Part shown: in pieces, positions 8,727-15,633 of the stretch
How positions within the stretch are numbered: position 1 is the first letter of the stretch
How the letters are laid out: the number at the start of each line of letters is the position of its first letter
From: a virus
DNA length: 21,692 nucleotides
Virus record (IMG/VR): IMGVR_UViG_3300042691_011990
Location: 1-21,692 of that record
Strand: one strand, 5' to 3'
Notes under the pieces: generated by a model
Seen by the model: only the letters and a program-made list of their open reading frames with translations
Told to the model about the DNA's origin: nothing
Database searches by the model: none
Position numbers and translations under genes: made by a program

Positions 8727-9079
8727 CACTTATACTCCCGATGCGTCACAGGCTCACCCTTGGCCAGTTGATGCGCGTGGCCGAGTTCGTGGCTTATGAG
8801 CGGATGCAGATCGCGCGGCAGCACGAGCGTGATTGGCCCGCCGTCCTTGGTGTATGCGCAGCCGTGGCCACCCGTGGGGATTTGCCCGGAAATGGCTTGC
8901 AGTTGGGCACAGCGGATGGCTACGGCTTCGGGGGACTTCCACTCGACTAGGGTTACGATGTCGCCTGTGAGGCGCTCCGGAGGCTGACCAGCGAGGGCAA
9001 CGTCTACAGGGCGTGTCAGGGCGCATCCGGTAAGGATGGCTAGGGCGGGCCAGAGGATGAAGCCTAGGCGGTCGGTCAT
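8726..9079 (-). CDS. Lipoprotein with HExxH zinc-metallopeptidase motif (117 aa)
   Basis: I chose the ATG at 9079 because it overlaps the stop of the preceding 57-aa gene (ATGA) and directly precedes a lipoprotein signal peptide. The start is MTDRLGFILWPALAILTGC, with a canonical LTGC lipobox and lipidated Cys19. The mature part carries two more cysteines (57 and 74, possibly disulfide-bonded) and H97-E98-L99-G100-H101, the HExxH zinc-binding/catalytic motif. His92, His103 and His113 are possible third ligands. Export and membrane anchoring in a Gram-negative envelope are predicted. The substrate is unknown. Similar small Cys/HExxH lipoproteins occur in other phages as hypotheticals. It lies between receptor-binding-type genes and the gp10-like gene. 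Possible roles are envelope modification, superinfection exclusion or lysis support; none is shown by sequence. Confidence 0.85.
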   Translation of the reverse strand: MTDRLGFILWPALAILTGCALTRPVDVALAGQPPERLTGDIVTLVEWKSPEAVAIRCAQLQAISGQIPTGGHGCAYTKDGGPITLVLPRDLHPLISHELGHAHQLAKGEPVTHREYK

Positions 9080-9250
9080 GGCGCGGTGTCCAAAAAATAC
9101 GATGCGGCAAAACCAGTAAAAGCGTAAAATAGAACTAGGCACAGAACCGCAGTAGCGAACATGTCGCCCGCACTTGGCTGACGCAGCTTTCTTATTTCGC
9201 ACGGGCAAAGAGCTGGCTTCCAAGAGCAGCCGCAGGGACGGTCGGTCATG
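9069..9250. repeat. 12-bp direct repeat over two start codons
   Basis: The 12-mer cggtcggtcatg occurs at 9069-9080 and again at 9239-9250. On the minus strand each copy covers the start codon and first codons (M-T-D-R) of the two neighbouring small envelope genes. The copies are 170 bp apart and the similarity stops at the edges of the 12-mer. Recombination between them would delete the 57-aa gene and fuse the lipoprotein gene directly to the upstream overlap. It may be a trace of how the cassette was assembled, or chance. Confidence 0.5.
9076..9249 (-). CDS. Small Cys-rich single-pass membrane protein (57 aa)
   Basis: This short ORF fills what would otherwise be a 165-bp gap. Its ATG at 9249 overlaps the stop of the lectin-like gene (ATGA), and its TGA overlaps the lipoprotein ATG (ATGA). 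It begins MTDRPCGCSWKPALCPCE, with four cysteines as CGC and CPC within the first 20 residues, followed by a basic patch (IRKLRQ). Residues about 30-52 form one hydrophobic segment (MFATAVLCLVLFYAFTGFAA), ending TAP. Topology is probably N-in with a very short C-terminal tail. No family was recognised. Tight coupling to the lipoprotein suggests joint expression. A holin-like role cannot be excluded, but there is no endolysin nearby. Confidence 0.75.
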   Translation of the reverse strand: MTDRPCGCSWKPALCPCEIRKLRQPSAGDMFATAVLCLVLFYAFTGFAASYFLDTAP

Positions 9251-10472
9251 TGGTGACCGTTTGGAGTTGGGCGTCTGTTAGGGCGGAGTTGAAGACGGCA
9301 ACCCTGCGGATGTAGCCGTTAAAGAACTGAGAGCTGCCACTATCGTTGCCGATTTCTAAGCTTGTTGGCATTGTCCACGTATTTGCGTCGGTTGCCGGAG
9401 TTAGTCCGTCTGCCGTTACTCGGCGCGCAGAGCCTGATATGGACGACGCGCCCTTGCACACTCGATTTACTACTGACGTGATTGTTTTTGACAGCGCAGT
9501 CGCGCCGTTGAATGTCACAAGGGCAGTTGCCGATGTGAGCGCAAGCCCCGTGCCCGCAGACGCCCTTGAGCCGATAATTCTAGGGGCACCTTCAATGCCT
9601 TGGTTTTCAAACTCAGCCCAGTAGCTGTGTCCGGCGAATGTTGCGGTCGTATAACTCAGGCTATCACCCGCCCTAGTCGCAGAGGCTGCAACGGTCGGGA
9701 TGGGAGAGCTTACAAAACCGCCAAGTTCAAGCTGGGCGCCCCAGATGAGAAGGTCAGCAGTGTTAGATTGCGTCGGTGTCTGCCCGCCACGCAATTGCAC
9801 CATAATGCTTGCAGCGGTGCCGGTTGTTGTCGCGGTCGCAACAAATCGTTGCCACGCCGACGTGACTACGATCTGATTGCCACTCCCGCCGATAAAGTCG
9901 CCGCCAAAACTGCAATTTACATTTCCACTTAGCGAGCGAATGTAAAACGATATTGTGTAGACGGTTGAGTTGCTGACAGTTATCGACTGCTGTAGGATCG
10001 AGCGATCACTGGTCGTTGTGCCACCATTGAGCGCAAATTGCACCCGATCCGCTGTCGTCGTGCCGTCTGGTGCTACTCCATGATTAGCCGTTACCACCGG
10101 AACGCTTCCAACGCCGTCGCTGATTTTTCCCCACGCCGCGTTGTCAAGTGCTTGAGAATGCAGAGCGATGTTCGTCCGGCTCCCCTCAATCAGCACACCC
10201 CGATCCCCGCGACGGAGAGCGCCAGAGCCAAACAGCGTCAGCGTCCCGTCTGCGTTCTGGTAGTAGCCCGTGCTCGCCCGCGTGAAGCTGTAGCCCGTCG
10301 CCTGCGTGACGTTGCCGACGTCTACAGAGGCATACAGGGCGCGGTTGTTGATGAAATCCAGCCAATGATAAGGGGCGACACCGCCGAGATAAATCGTCGC
10401 CTGATTGAGCAGGTTAGCCCCGCCAACGCCAGAACCCCTGCCCCTGTCCCGGAACCGGCTGCGGCCTAACAC
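9246..10472 (-). CDS. Tail fibre/receptor-binding-type protein with carbohydrate-binding and lectin-like domains (408 aa)
   Basis: The start is GTG at 10472, overlapping the upstream TAG (TAGTG). The N-terminus is short and Arg/Gly-rich (FRDRGRGSGVGG). From about 60 there is a pattern common in phage minor tail proteins: 'FTRASTGYYQNADGTL', 'RGVLIEGSRTNIALHS', then beta strands like a CBM4/9-type jelly roll ('YTISFYIRSLSGN', 'WQRFVATAT') ending 'WGAQLELGGFVSSPIPT'. A second domain (about 265-408) looks concanavalin/LamG-like, closing with 'FFNGYIRRVAVFNSALTDAQL'. The likely job is binding host surface glycans as a fibre or baseplate decoration. The stretch reads slightly less GC-rich than its neighbours, as often seen for exchanged host-range genes. 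This impression was not computed over the whole gene. Confidence 0.85.
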   Translation of the reverse strand: MLGRSRFRDRGRGSGVGGANLLNQATIYLGGVAPYHWLDFINNRALYASVDVGNVTQATGYSFTRASTGYYQNADGTLTLFGSGALRRGDRGVLIEGSRTNIALHSQALDNAAWGKISDGVGSVPVVTANHGVAPDGTTTADRVQFALNGGTTTSDRSILQQSITVSNSTVYTISFYIRSLSGNVNCSFGGDFIGGSGNQIVVTSAWQRFVATATTTGTAASIMVQLRGGQTPTQSNTADLLIWGAQLELGGFVSSPIPTVAASATRAGDSLSYTTATFAGHSYWAEFENQGIEGAPRIIGSRASAGTGLALTSATALVTFNGATALSKTITSVVNRVCKGASSISGSARRVTADGLTPATDANTWTMPTSLEIGNDSGSSQFFNGYIRRVAVFNSALTDAQLQTVTT

Positions 10473-10768
10473 TAGATGCCCTCGCCAGGAATGACGTGCA
10501 GGCTCGTCGTGCCTGATGCCGTGATGGCTGACACCGTGTTCATGTCGCCGTCCTTGTTAATGCTGACTTGAGAACCGCCGAGAACCGGATAATCCGCAGT
10601 CGTTGCCGCAACCGTGCCCGTTGAGACACGCACATAGCAGGGCGTTGTTCCGAGATTAGTCAGGACGAGCGACATGCTGCCCCGCCCGATTGTGATCGGT
10701 GCGCTCGTCGAGGTCACGCTGATTGTCTGCCCCTGCGTGTAAGCCGGGTTAAATGTTTCGATAGCCAT
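10472..10768 (-). CDS. Small beta-rich virion-associated protein (98 aa)
   Basis: The ATG at 10768 overlaps the upstream TAA (TAATG), and its TAG overlaps the next GTG. The sequence is almost entirely short strands: 'QTISVTSTSAPITIG', 'MSLVLTNLGTTPCYVRVS', 'YPVLGGSQVSIN', 'TTSLHVIPGEGI'. Small proteins of this outline, ending in an 'L.V.PGEG' strand, are widespread next to phage fibre and head genes. They are usually hypothetical and sometimes suspected to be decoration proteins. A single cysteine (in TPCYVRV) is present. No enzymatic motif was seen. Confidence 0.8.
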   Translation of the reverse strand: MAIETFNPAYTQGQTISVTSTSAPITIGRGSMSLVLTNLGTTPCYVRVSTGTVAATTADYPVLGGSQVSINKDGDMNTVSAITASGTTSLHVIPGEGI

Positions 10769-11262
10769 TATTCTTCTCCTTCGATGCCGGGGGCAATCCA
10801 GTGCAAATCGTTATGCAGCTTCGTGTGCAAGGCAATCTCTTCAGGGCTGGCAAGGCTCAGCATCAGTTTGCCATTCAGTTCAAGGTATAGGGACCAGAGC
10901 CTGGCCTGCATCGCCTGCGCACTTTCACCGGGTTCCGCAAGCAGCCGCAGCGCATCAGGGACCGCGTCCATCGGGTCCGGCGTCAGGAACGGGGGGATTG
11001 CCACATCTTCCGGCTCATCCATGTGTCCGACCTGCATGCCTGCCTCCTGCTGGATTTCGCCAATGTGCTGCATCAGCCGGGGAATGTAATTGGTCAGCAC
11101 CTTGCCGACCTGTTCCATTTCCTTGGCCAGGGCTGCAATGCCAACAGCCTCCGCACCTTCACAGGCTTCCGAAGCTGCCGTCAGCGCGGCGCTTTCCTCT
11201 GCTGCCCTGCCCTGTAGGGCGATCAGGTCATGGGCAATCTGTAGCGTAGTTGACGGGATCAT
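10768..11262 (-). CDS. Helical protein of unknown function (164 aa)
   Basis: The ATG at 11262 lies 25 nt after the fibre gene, with an AAAGGGAA stretch upstream as ribosome-binding site. The N-terminal two-thirds are Ala/Glu/Gln-rich helix (ALQGRAAEESAALTAASEAC, ALAKEMEQVGKVL). They are followed by a Pro/Asp loop (IPPFLTPDPMDAVPDAL) and another helical region ending in an acidic tail (GIEGEE). There is no signal peptide or membrane segment. It is sandwiched between fibre-like and small beta proteins. An assembly chaperone for a fibre or a minor structural component would fit, but neither is indicated by a recognised domain. Confidence 0.75.
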   Translation of the reverse strand: MIPSTTLQIAHDLIALQGRAAEESAALTAASEACEGAEAVGIAALAKEMEQVGKVLTNYIPRLMQHIGEIQQEAGMQVGHMDEPEDVAIPPFLTPDPMDAVPDALRLLAEPGESAQAMQARLWSLYLELNGKLMLSLASPEEIALHTKLHNDLHWIAPGIEGEE

Positions 11263-11287
11263 GTGGCATTCCCTTTGTGTCTGTAGA

Positions 11288-12307
11288 TCATGTCAGGCCC
11301 GTCCCGGAGATTGTCCACAGCGTTGAGTCCACCTTCAGAAGACGTGCCGTGCCCCATTGTGCAAGCGTTCGCGTGCCCGTAGTGCCGCCCGGTGACAGAT
11401 ACATCGTGTCGGTCGTAATGGCGATGGATACCGAAAGCGTTGCAGCGTTCCAGAACGTGATAACTGTGCCAATGGGATAGGCAACCGAAGCATTGGCCGG
11501 GATCGTCCACGTGTGGCCACCCGCACCGAAGGCCACGACAGACTTGCCAGCATCCGCCAGCACCAGCGTGTAGTTTGCATCTTGCCGGTTGCGGGGTTCG
11601 CCGCGAAAGCCAATCGTCCGTTCGTTTGTCGGGCCGGGAGGATCAGACGTAAACGAAAAATCGCCAGCCGCAGCAATCGTAAGGCGCTGCACATCATTTG
11701 TGATCAGGATAAGGGGCACGTTATTAGACGAACCCAGCGTCACTGATGTGCCAGCAATCGCCCGGTAAATCGCATTAGCGCCGCCAGTTGCGTCAGTAAT
11801 TGATATTCCGGGCGAGCCTGAATAGTTAATGGCAACCTGAGACGTGAACGTTTTTGCGCCGCCAACAGACTGCGCCCCGGTCGTCTGCACCAGAGCGCTC
11901 GCCTGTATTCCGTCCACCGTATCCGCATCGAGGCCAGAACCCGCGCCGTCTACCGTGATCAGCTTGGCCAGCACGTCCGCAGCAGTGTAACCCAGCGTGG
12001 TCTGGCCAGCGGCCTGGTTGGCGTCGTCCAGAAACGTACGCGCAAACGCCGTGATTGGCGTCAACGCCGCAACATCCTGCGCCGTCGTGTATATCATCCG
12101 GTCAGCCGTGGTCGTCGGACCCAGCGCGGCAATCGAGGTCAGCAGCTCGTCCGATGGCTGGTAAGGACCACCCGCAAGGCTGAAATAATCCGCCATGTCC
12201 GCTGCTGTAATCGCCCGCGTGGCCTGCGAGGTATTCTGCCAGATGACGAATTTATCGGCGTCCACAATCGTGTCCGTCGTGTTCAGTTCGTTGATTGTGC
12301 GGCTCAC
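11288..12307 (-). CDS. Tail fibre-like protein (339 aa)
   Basis: The start is GTG at 12307, overlapping the gp4-like stop as GTGA. The N-terminus (ELNTTDTIVDADKFVIWQN) looks like a fibre attachment segment. A classic phage-fibre motif follows at about 123-137 (GSGLDADTVDGIQAS), then SVGGAKTFTS (about 147-156), both recurrent in tail fibres and side fibres. The final ~95 residues (DANYTLVLADAGKSVVAFG ... YPIGTVITFWNAATL ... LLKVDSTLWTISGTG) match the beta-structured C-terminal module found on many phage fibres. Function is host-surface contact or fibre structure. There is no enzymatic depolymerase motif and no S74 chaperone. It directly follows the gp4-like tail accessory gene. Confidence 0.85.
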   Translation of the reverse strand: MSRTINELNTTDTIVDADKFVIWQNTSQATRAITAADMADYFSLAGGPYQPSDELLTSIAALGPTTTADRMIYTTAQDVAALTPITAFARTFLDDANQAAGQTTLGYTAADVLAKLITVDGAGSGLDADTVDGIQASALVQTTGAQSVGGAKTFTSQVAINYSGSPGISITDATGGANAIYRAIAGTSVTLGSSNNVPLILITNDVQRLTIAAAGDFSFTSDPPGPTNERTIGFRGEPRNRQDANYTLVLADAGKSVVAFGAGGHTWTIPANASVAYPIGTVITFWNAATLSVSIAITTDTMYLSPGGTTGTRTLAQWGTARLLKVDSTLWTISGTGLT

Positions 12308-12798
12308 TCGTCAACTCCGATTTCTAGGTTACCGTCATCACCCACGCCCAACGGGTTAACAGGCGGATCAAGGAACGGGCTCGTATAACCGCGCCAGTAT
12401 TTATGACCCGCACCCGCAGGAACCGCCATGTTGTCGATCTGCATTGGCACCGGCTGGGCACTCTGACCTAGCAACGTCTTGTAGCCAATGCTGGCCAGCG
12501 ATTTGGTATCAGGGCTTGGCGTCTTGCCATACTGAGGCGCCAGACGGACCGCAAGGTTCAGGTAAAGGGCTTCCAGCGCAGTATCAGGCGCATTGCTGTC
12601 CGCATCAATCGAGGATGTCGCGTAACTTGTGGGCAATGGCCATGCCAGCCTGATGCCCTTGTTCTCCCATTGCGCTATCATGGCATCAAGGCGTCTTAGC
12701 GCGCCTTCCCATTGCTCCGGCAACAGGTCGAACGTGTAGGACGCAAGGCCTAATTCGCTGAATGCCTGCCCGATAATGTCACGCTTGGTCCAGCCCAT
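12304..12798 (-). CDS. P22 gp4-like tail accessory factor (164 aa)
   Basis: The length nearly equals P22 gp4 (166 aa) and the pattern agrees. An N-terminal helix 'KRDIIGQAFSELGLASYTF' corresponds to 'KGDLVRAALRKLGVASDAT', then 'ALRRLDAMIAQWENKGIRLAW' to '[21 protein letters not shown]', and 'ALEALYLNLAVRLAPQYG' to 'AVSAVFHNLACRIAPDYA'. gp4 is the first tail factor to bind the portal after packaging; in P22 it also has muramidase activity, which I cannot judge from this sequence. The C-terminus diverges (Pro/Gly-rich). The ATG at 12798 has a GGGAG ribosome-binding site and overlaps the previous gene by 20 nt. Confidence 0.9.
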   Translation of the reverse strand: MGWTKRDIIGQAFSELGLASYTFDLLPEQWEGALRRLDAMIAQWENKGIRLAWPLPTSYATSSIDADSNAPDTALEALYLNLAVRLAPQYGKTPSPDTKSLASIGYKTLLGQSAQPVPMQIDNMAVPAGAGHKYWRGYTSPFLDPPVNPLGVGDDGNLEIGVDE

Positions 12799-13147
12799 CG
12801 GATGTCTCCCTCAGTGCGGCAAGAGCGTCATCAATCTTCTTCAGCAACGTGCTGTCAGAGTGCTTGTGATGCACCGTGATACCGAGATCAGCGCACTTCG
12901 CTTCGATCTCCTCGCGGGTCGGCGGGGCATCCAGAGGCGGCAGGGACGCTTCGGGCGCCTCAACCGGGGTGGGCGACGGCTGAGGCGCTTTCCATGCCTC
13001 CACCGCCCCTGGAATTGTCGGATACCAGCCATCAGTCACAGCGGCATCAAATTCAGCCTGATCGCTCGCGGGGCGGATCGCAAACGTGTAGCCATCACCC
13101 GGCCATGTGCCGGGACACTGATACAAAAATACCGGGAACTGGGTCAT
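12779..13147 (-). CDS. Hypothetical phage protein with C-terminal HeH/LEM-type domain (122 aa)
   Basis: The ATG at 13147 is preceded by a strong GGAGG Shine-Dalgarno. It has an aromatic N-terminal part (FLYQCPGTWPGDGYTFAI, DGWYPTIPG), a Pro-rich linker (about 55-76), and a helix-extended-loop-helix unit at about 76-110 (PPTREEIEAKCADLGI ... DSTLLKKIDDAL). This is the layout of HeH/LEM or SAP-like small domains found in phage head-completion and fibre-associated proteins. Such domains can contact nucleic acid or proteins. It lies between the head-decoration gene and the gp4-like gene, overlapping the latter by 20 nt. The specific role is unknown; a head/neck role is inferred from position. Confidence 0.8.
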   Translation of the reverse strand: MTQFPVFLYQCPGTWPGDGYTFAIRPASDQAEFDAAVTDGWYPTIPGAVEAWKAPQPSPTPVEAPEASLPPLDAPPTREEIEAKCADLGITVHHKHSDSTLLKKIDDALAALRETSDGLDQA

Positions 13148-13165
13148 TTCATCCCTCCATAGGAA

Positions 13166-13191
13166 ATGGGGCGGCTGTTACACCGCCCCAT
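13166..13191 (-). terminator. Hairpin after decoration gene, possible attenuating terminator
   Basis: There is a perfect 9-bp GC-rich inverted repeat (atggggcgg at 13166-13174 and ccgccccat at 13183-13191) around an 8-nt loop. It starts 5 nt after the decoration-gene stop, in the only sizeable intergenic gap of the head region. On the minus strand the stem is followed by only two or three T residues, so it is at best a weak intrinsic terminator. It could instead limit read-through after the highly expressed head genes or protect an mRNA 3' end. Confidence 0.5.
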
Positions 13192-13195
13192 CTTA

Positions 13196-13843
13196 TCAGG
13201 CGAGACGGTAGGTGACGAACGTGTTCGCCGCCGTCTTGCGGGTCCGGAACCGGCCCGCGTTGCCGTAAACCGCACCCGTTGTGGAGTGCGCCGACGCCAC
13301 AACCATCGCACCCTGCACCGTGTGGTCAGCTCCGGCTGTAACCGTGATCGTGTCCGCAGCCGCAGCCGAGAGGTTAATCAGGGTCCAGTCAAAATACTCA
13401 TCCACAACGAACGAGGTCGATGCATCCAGAAGCGTGCCCGTTGGCAGGGTATAAGCCGCCGTTGCACCCGCAGCATGCGTGCCGGTGATCAGGCCGGTCG
13501 TCAGTTCCGCAGCGGTCAGGGTGACTGCCACGGTCTTGGCGATAGGCGTGACCTGAATGCCACTGTTGGACGTCCGCCACTGCTGAACAACCGGGTCGGT
13601 CCCGATCTCATACAGAACCGGCAAACCGCCCGCCGCTTCGATCAGGATCGTTGCGCCGCCGGTATAGGTGCCGAACACCGTCTGGCCGTTGATAACCGTG
13701 CCAAGCAGGGTCGTCACGTTCGGGTAGTTCGGGAATGCCGACGTGCGGGACACGTTGGCAAGGCCCTGCGTCCAGACTGCAACCTTCTGGGTAGCCGTCA
13801 GGGTGATGGAAACAGTGCCATCAGGCGAAAGAAAAAGGCTCAT
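13196..13843 (-). CDS. Probable head decoration/structural protein (215 aa)
   Basis: The ATG at 13843 has an AGGAGA ribosome-binding site and lies 14 nt after the coat gene. The sequence is nearly all beta strands. The N-terminal half (SLFLSPDGTVSITLTATQKV ... GGATILIEAAGGLPVLYEIG) looks like a small Ig-like or beta-sandwich module. The C-terminal half (YTLPTGTLLDASTSFVVDEY, DTITVTAGADHTVQGAM, FRTRKTAANTFVTYRLA) matches a module found on many phage capsid and fibre proteins. Cysteines are absent. Its position directly after coat suggests a decoration (cement) protein or head fibre, though it is not homologous in an obvious way to P22-group or L-type Dec proteins. Confidence 0.8.
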   Translation of the reverse strand: MSLFLSPDGTVSITLTATQKVAVWTQGLANVSRTSAFPNYPNVTTLLGTVINGQTVFGTYTGGATILIEAAGGLPVLYEIGTDPVVQQWRTSNSGIQVTPIAKTVAVTLTAAELTTGLITGTHAAGATAAYTLPTGTLLDASTSFVVDEYFDWTLINLSAAAADTITVTAGADHTVQGAMVVASAHSTTGAVYGNAGRFRTRKTAANTFVTYRLA

Positions 13844-13857
13844 GGTCTTGTCTCCTA

Positions 13858-15135
13858 TCAGGTCTGGCTGAACATGATGACGCCGCTCATCATGGGCTGT
13901 TTGTTAACAACCCCATAGAGCGTATCAAGGCGATACTTGGTCCGCATCGTGTTGATGTCATACTGTTTTTGCATGACAAGCTCGATGCCCTGGTCGGTCG
14001 ATGCACGCATCACCGCAGCACCGGCATCATTCGGAACCGCATAACGGCCCGGAAGGATTTCAATGCTGTCCTTGAACCAGAACGGGTTCACGAAATTCGT
14101 GACCGTGTTCAGGAACGTGATACCTGCGTTGCTTGCAGCCGAGTTGACCACACAGTTCTGATACTGGATTTCAGCATCCGAACCGCCCTGCGCCGAGATG
14201 ATCGGCGGGGAGATGACCAGCGTGGTGCCACCAGCCGGAACCGAGATCACGCGGAAGGTCATCGGCTGGCCGGTGTCCTGCTTGGTGATCAGGTGGACAG
14301 AGTTCACGTTCGCAATCGTGAACGCATCGCCTGCCGCCACGTTCGTGGTCGAGGTGACCGTGATCGTCTGGTAACGGTTGTCCACGTTCGACGTTTCACC
14401 CGTCGAAGCAACTGCCGTAGCCTTCGGAACCCAGTAGTTACCACCAGCGACGAGCGTACTCATCGTGATGCCGCCGCCGCCAGCCGCAGCCGTTTTGCGG
14501 TTAGCATAGTCCAGCTTATAGGTTTCGAACGATGCAACCCGGCCAACAGCACCCGCACGCAGGGCCTGATCCGAGACGCTGTTGCCGAACGAACGGGATG
14601 AACCCTGAAGGTTATTCGCCATGCCGTTATAGTCACGGGTGGACAGAGCGAGGTAGCGGTCTTCCATCTGCACGCCGCGCTCGTTCATGATCGCTTCGCA
14701 CTGGGCAACGTCATCGAAGCCCGTAGCAGCCGCAGAACGCTTCACAAAAAGCGTGCCCTGGTTTGCTGCCACGTTCATCACGCTGACGTTGATGTCACTG
14801 GCCAGCTTCTGCTTTGCAGCATCGCCGAGGCGACCTTCCTGCAGAGCGTCACGCAGTTCAGTGGCCGTCAGCACGAACGGCACAGACCGCTGGAAGCCGA
14901 TGGTCGCAGGGACTGCAAGCTGGGTGTAGTCGTCAAAATTGGTGGTCATGTCCGTGCCAGCATAGCTGGTAGCTATGTAAGGCTGGGGACGCCACATGAC
15001 GTTATTGGTGCGTTCCATGACCGACTGGTCGGTATTGAACACTGCCACATTGCGGGACAGGACGAGCGCGTCCTGAAAGCCTTCGAGGATGTTTTCGAAG
15101 GCAACACGTTCCTCTTTACTGAAAGCGTTTGCCAT
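13858..15135 (-). CDS. P22-like major capsid (coat) protein (425 aa)
   Basis: Length is close to P22 gp5 (430 aa), with matching landmarks. 'ATELRDALQEGRLGDAAKQK' and 'VMNVAANQGTL' correspond to gp5 '[20 protein letters not shown]' and 'VANMAAEMGSL'. 'NVDNRYQTITVTSTTNVAAG' corresponds to '[20 protein letters not shown]'. 'NPFWFKDSIEILPG' corresponds to 'NVFWADDAIRIVSQ'. It therefore belongs to the HK97-fold P22 coat family, including the inserted beta domain. It assembles with the scaffold upstream and the portal into the procapsid. The ATG at 15135 directly abuts the TAA of the endonuclease gene, with AAAGGT upstream as ribosome-binding site, so coat translation may depend partly on reading through that inserted gene. 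Confidence 0.95.
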   Translation of the reverse strand: MANAFSKEERVAFENILEGFQDALVLSRNVAVFNTDQSVMERTNNVMWRPQPYIATSYAGTDMTTNFDDYTQLAVPATIGFQRSVPFVLTATELRDALQEGRLGDAAKQKLASDINVSVMNVAANQGTLFVKRSAAATGFDDVAQCEAIMNERGVQMEDRYLALSTRDYNGMANNLQGSSRSFGNSVSDQALRAGAVGRVASFETYKLDYANRKTAAAGGGGITMSTLVAGGNYWVPKATAVASTGETSNVDNRYQTITVTSTTNVAAGDAFTIANVNSVHLITKQDTGQPMTFRVISVPAGGTTLVISPPIISAQGGSDAEIQYQNCVVNSAASNAGITFLNTVTNFVNPFWFKDSIEILPGRYAVPNDAGAAVMRASTDQGIELVMQKQYDINTMRTKYRLDTLYGVVNKQPMMSGVIMFSQT

Positions 15136-15621
15136 TTATTTGTTACCTTTCAAGGTGTTAGCGAGTCCCGCATATCCTCTTTCGAAGAGATACTCGGCAG
15201 CTTTGAGCAGAACTTCAGGGTCATCTTTCATGTGTCCCATCGCCTGATTACAGGCACGGCACAGAAGTCCGCGAACTTCTCCGGTGTGGTGGTTGTGATC
15301 CACGGCAACGGACGAAATTGTACGGCCCCTTGGTTCCATCGGAATGTCGCAAATTGCGCACTTGCCATCCTGCTTGGACCACATCGCATTGAAGCAATCT
15401 GGCGTCAGGTTGTAGTTGTCTCGCAGGTTGCGCTTCCAGTAGGATTTCTGGGTTCCCTCGCGGGTCCGGTATTCCTTATGGTATTCCGACTGATAGGCTT
15501 TGATCGCTTCGGCATTCTTCTCGCGCCATTGTTTTTGGTACGAGCGGATATGCTCAGCGTTGGCTTGTCGCCAAGCCTTCATGCGCTCTTGCTTGCTTTG
15601 TCTCTCAGTCTGAGAAGACAT
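15136..15621 (-). CDS. Endonuclease VII/HNH-family nuclease, likely homing-type insert (161 aa)
   Basis: The C-terminal half carries a recombination endonuclease VII-type core: C88-AI-C91, then VDHNHHTGEVRGLLC with D108-H109 and H111/H112, and C121-RA-C124-N125. Two CxxC pairs bind zinc and the DH/N residues are catalytic. The N-terminal ~60 residues are basic helix with a repeated pattern (KAWRQANAEHIRSY then QWREKNAEAIKAY), probably DNA-binding as in free-standing phage homing nucleases. I chose the ATG at 15621 because AGGAG lies 5 nt upstream; a GTG at 15627 overlaps that site. The gene sits between scaffold and coat, normally neighbours, and sampled lines look somewhat less GC-rich than the flanks. 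Both features suggest a mobile insertion. A housekeeping Holliday-junction resolvase role is the alternative. Confidence 0.9.
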   Translation of the reverse strand: MSSQTERQSKQERMKAWRQANAEHIRSYQKQWREKNAEAIKAYQSEYHKEYRTREGTQKSYWKRNLRDNYNLTPDCFNAMWSKQDGKCAICDIPMEPRGRTISSVAVDHNHHTGEVRGLLCRACNQAMGHMKDDPEVLLKAAEYLFERGYAGLANTLKGNK

Positions 15622-15633
15622 TGGCACTCCTGT

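Noticed and set aside
8726-9223. 165-aa version of the lipoprotein
   Set aside because: It would bury the signal peptide 48 residues inside and overlap the 57-aa ORF in another frame. The ATG at 9079 gives a proper lipoprotein signal.
8726-9249. Rz/Rz1-like spanin pair (membrane protein followed by lipoprotein)
   Set aside because: The membrane peptide has no periplasmic coiled coil after its helix. The lipoprotein is large with an HExxH motif rather than a short Pro-rich Rz1, and no endolysin is adjacent.
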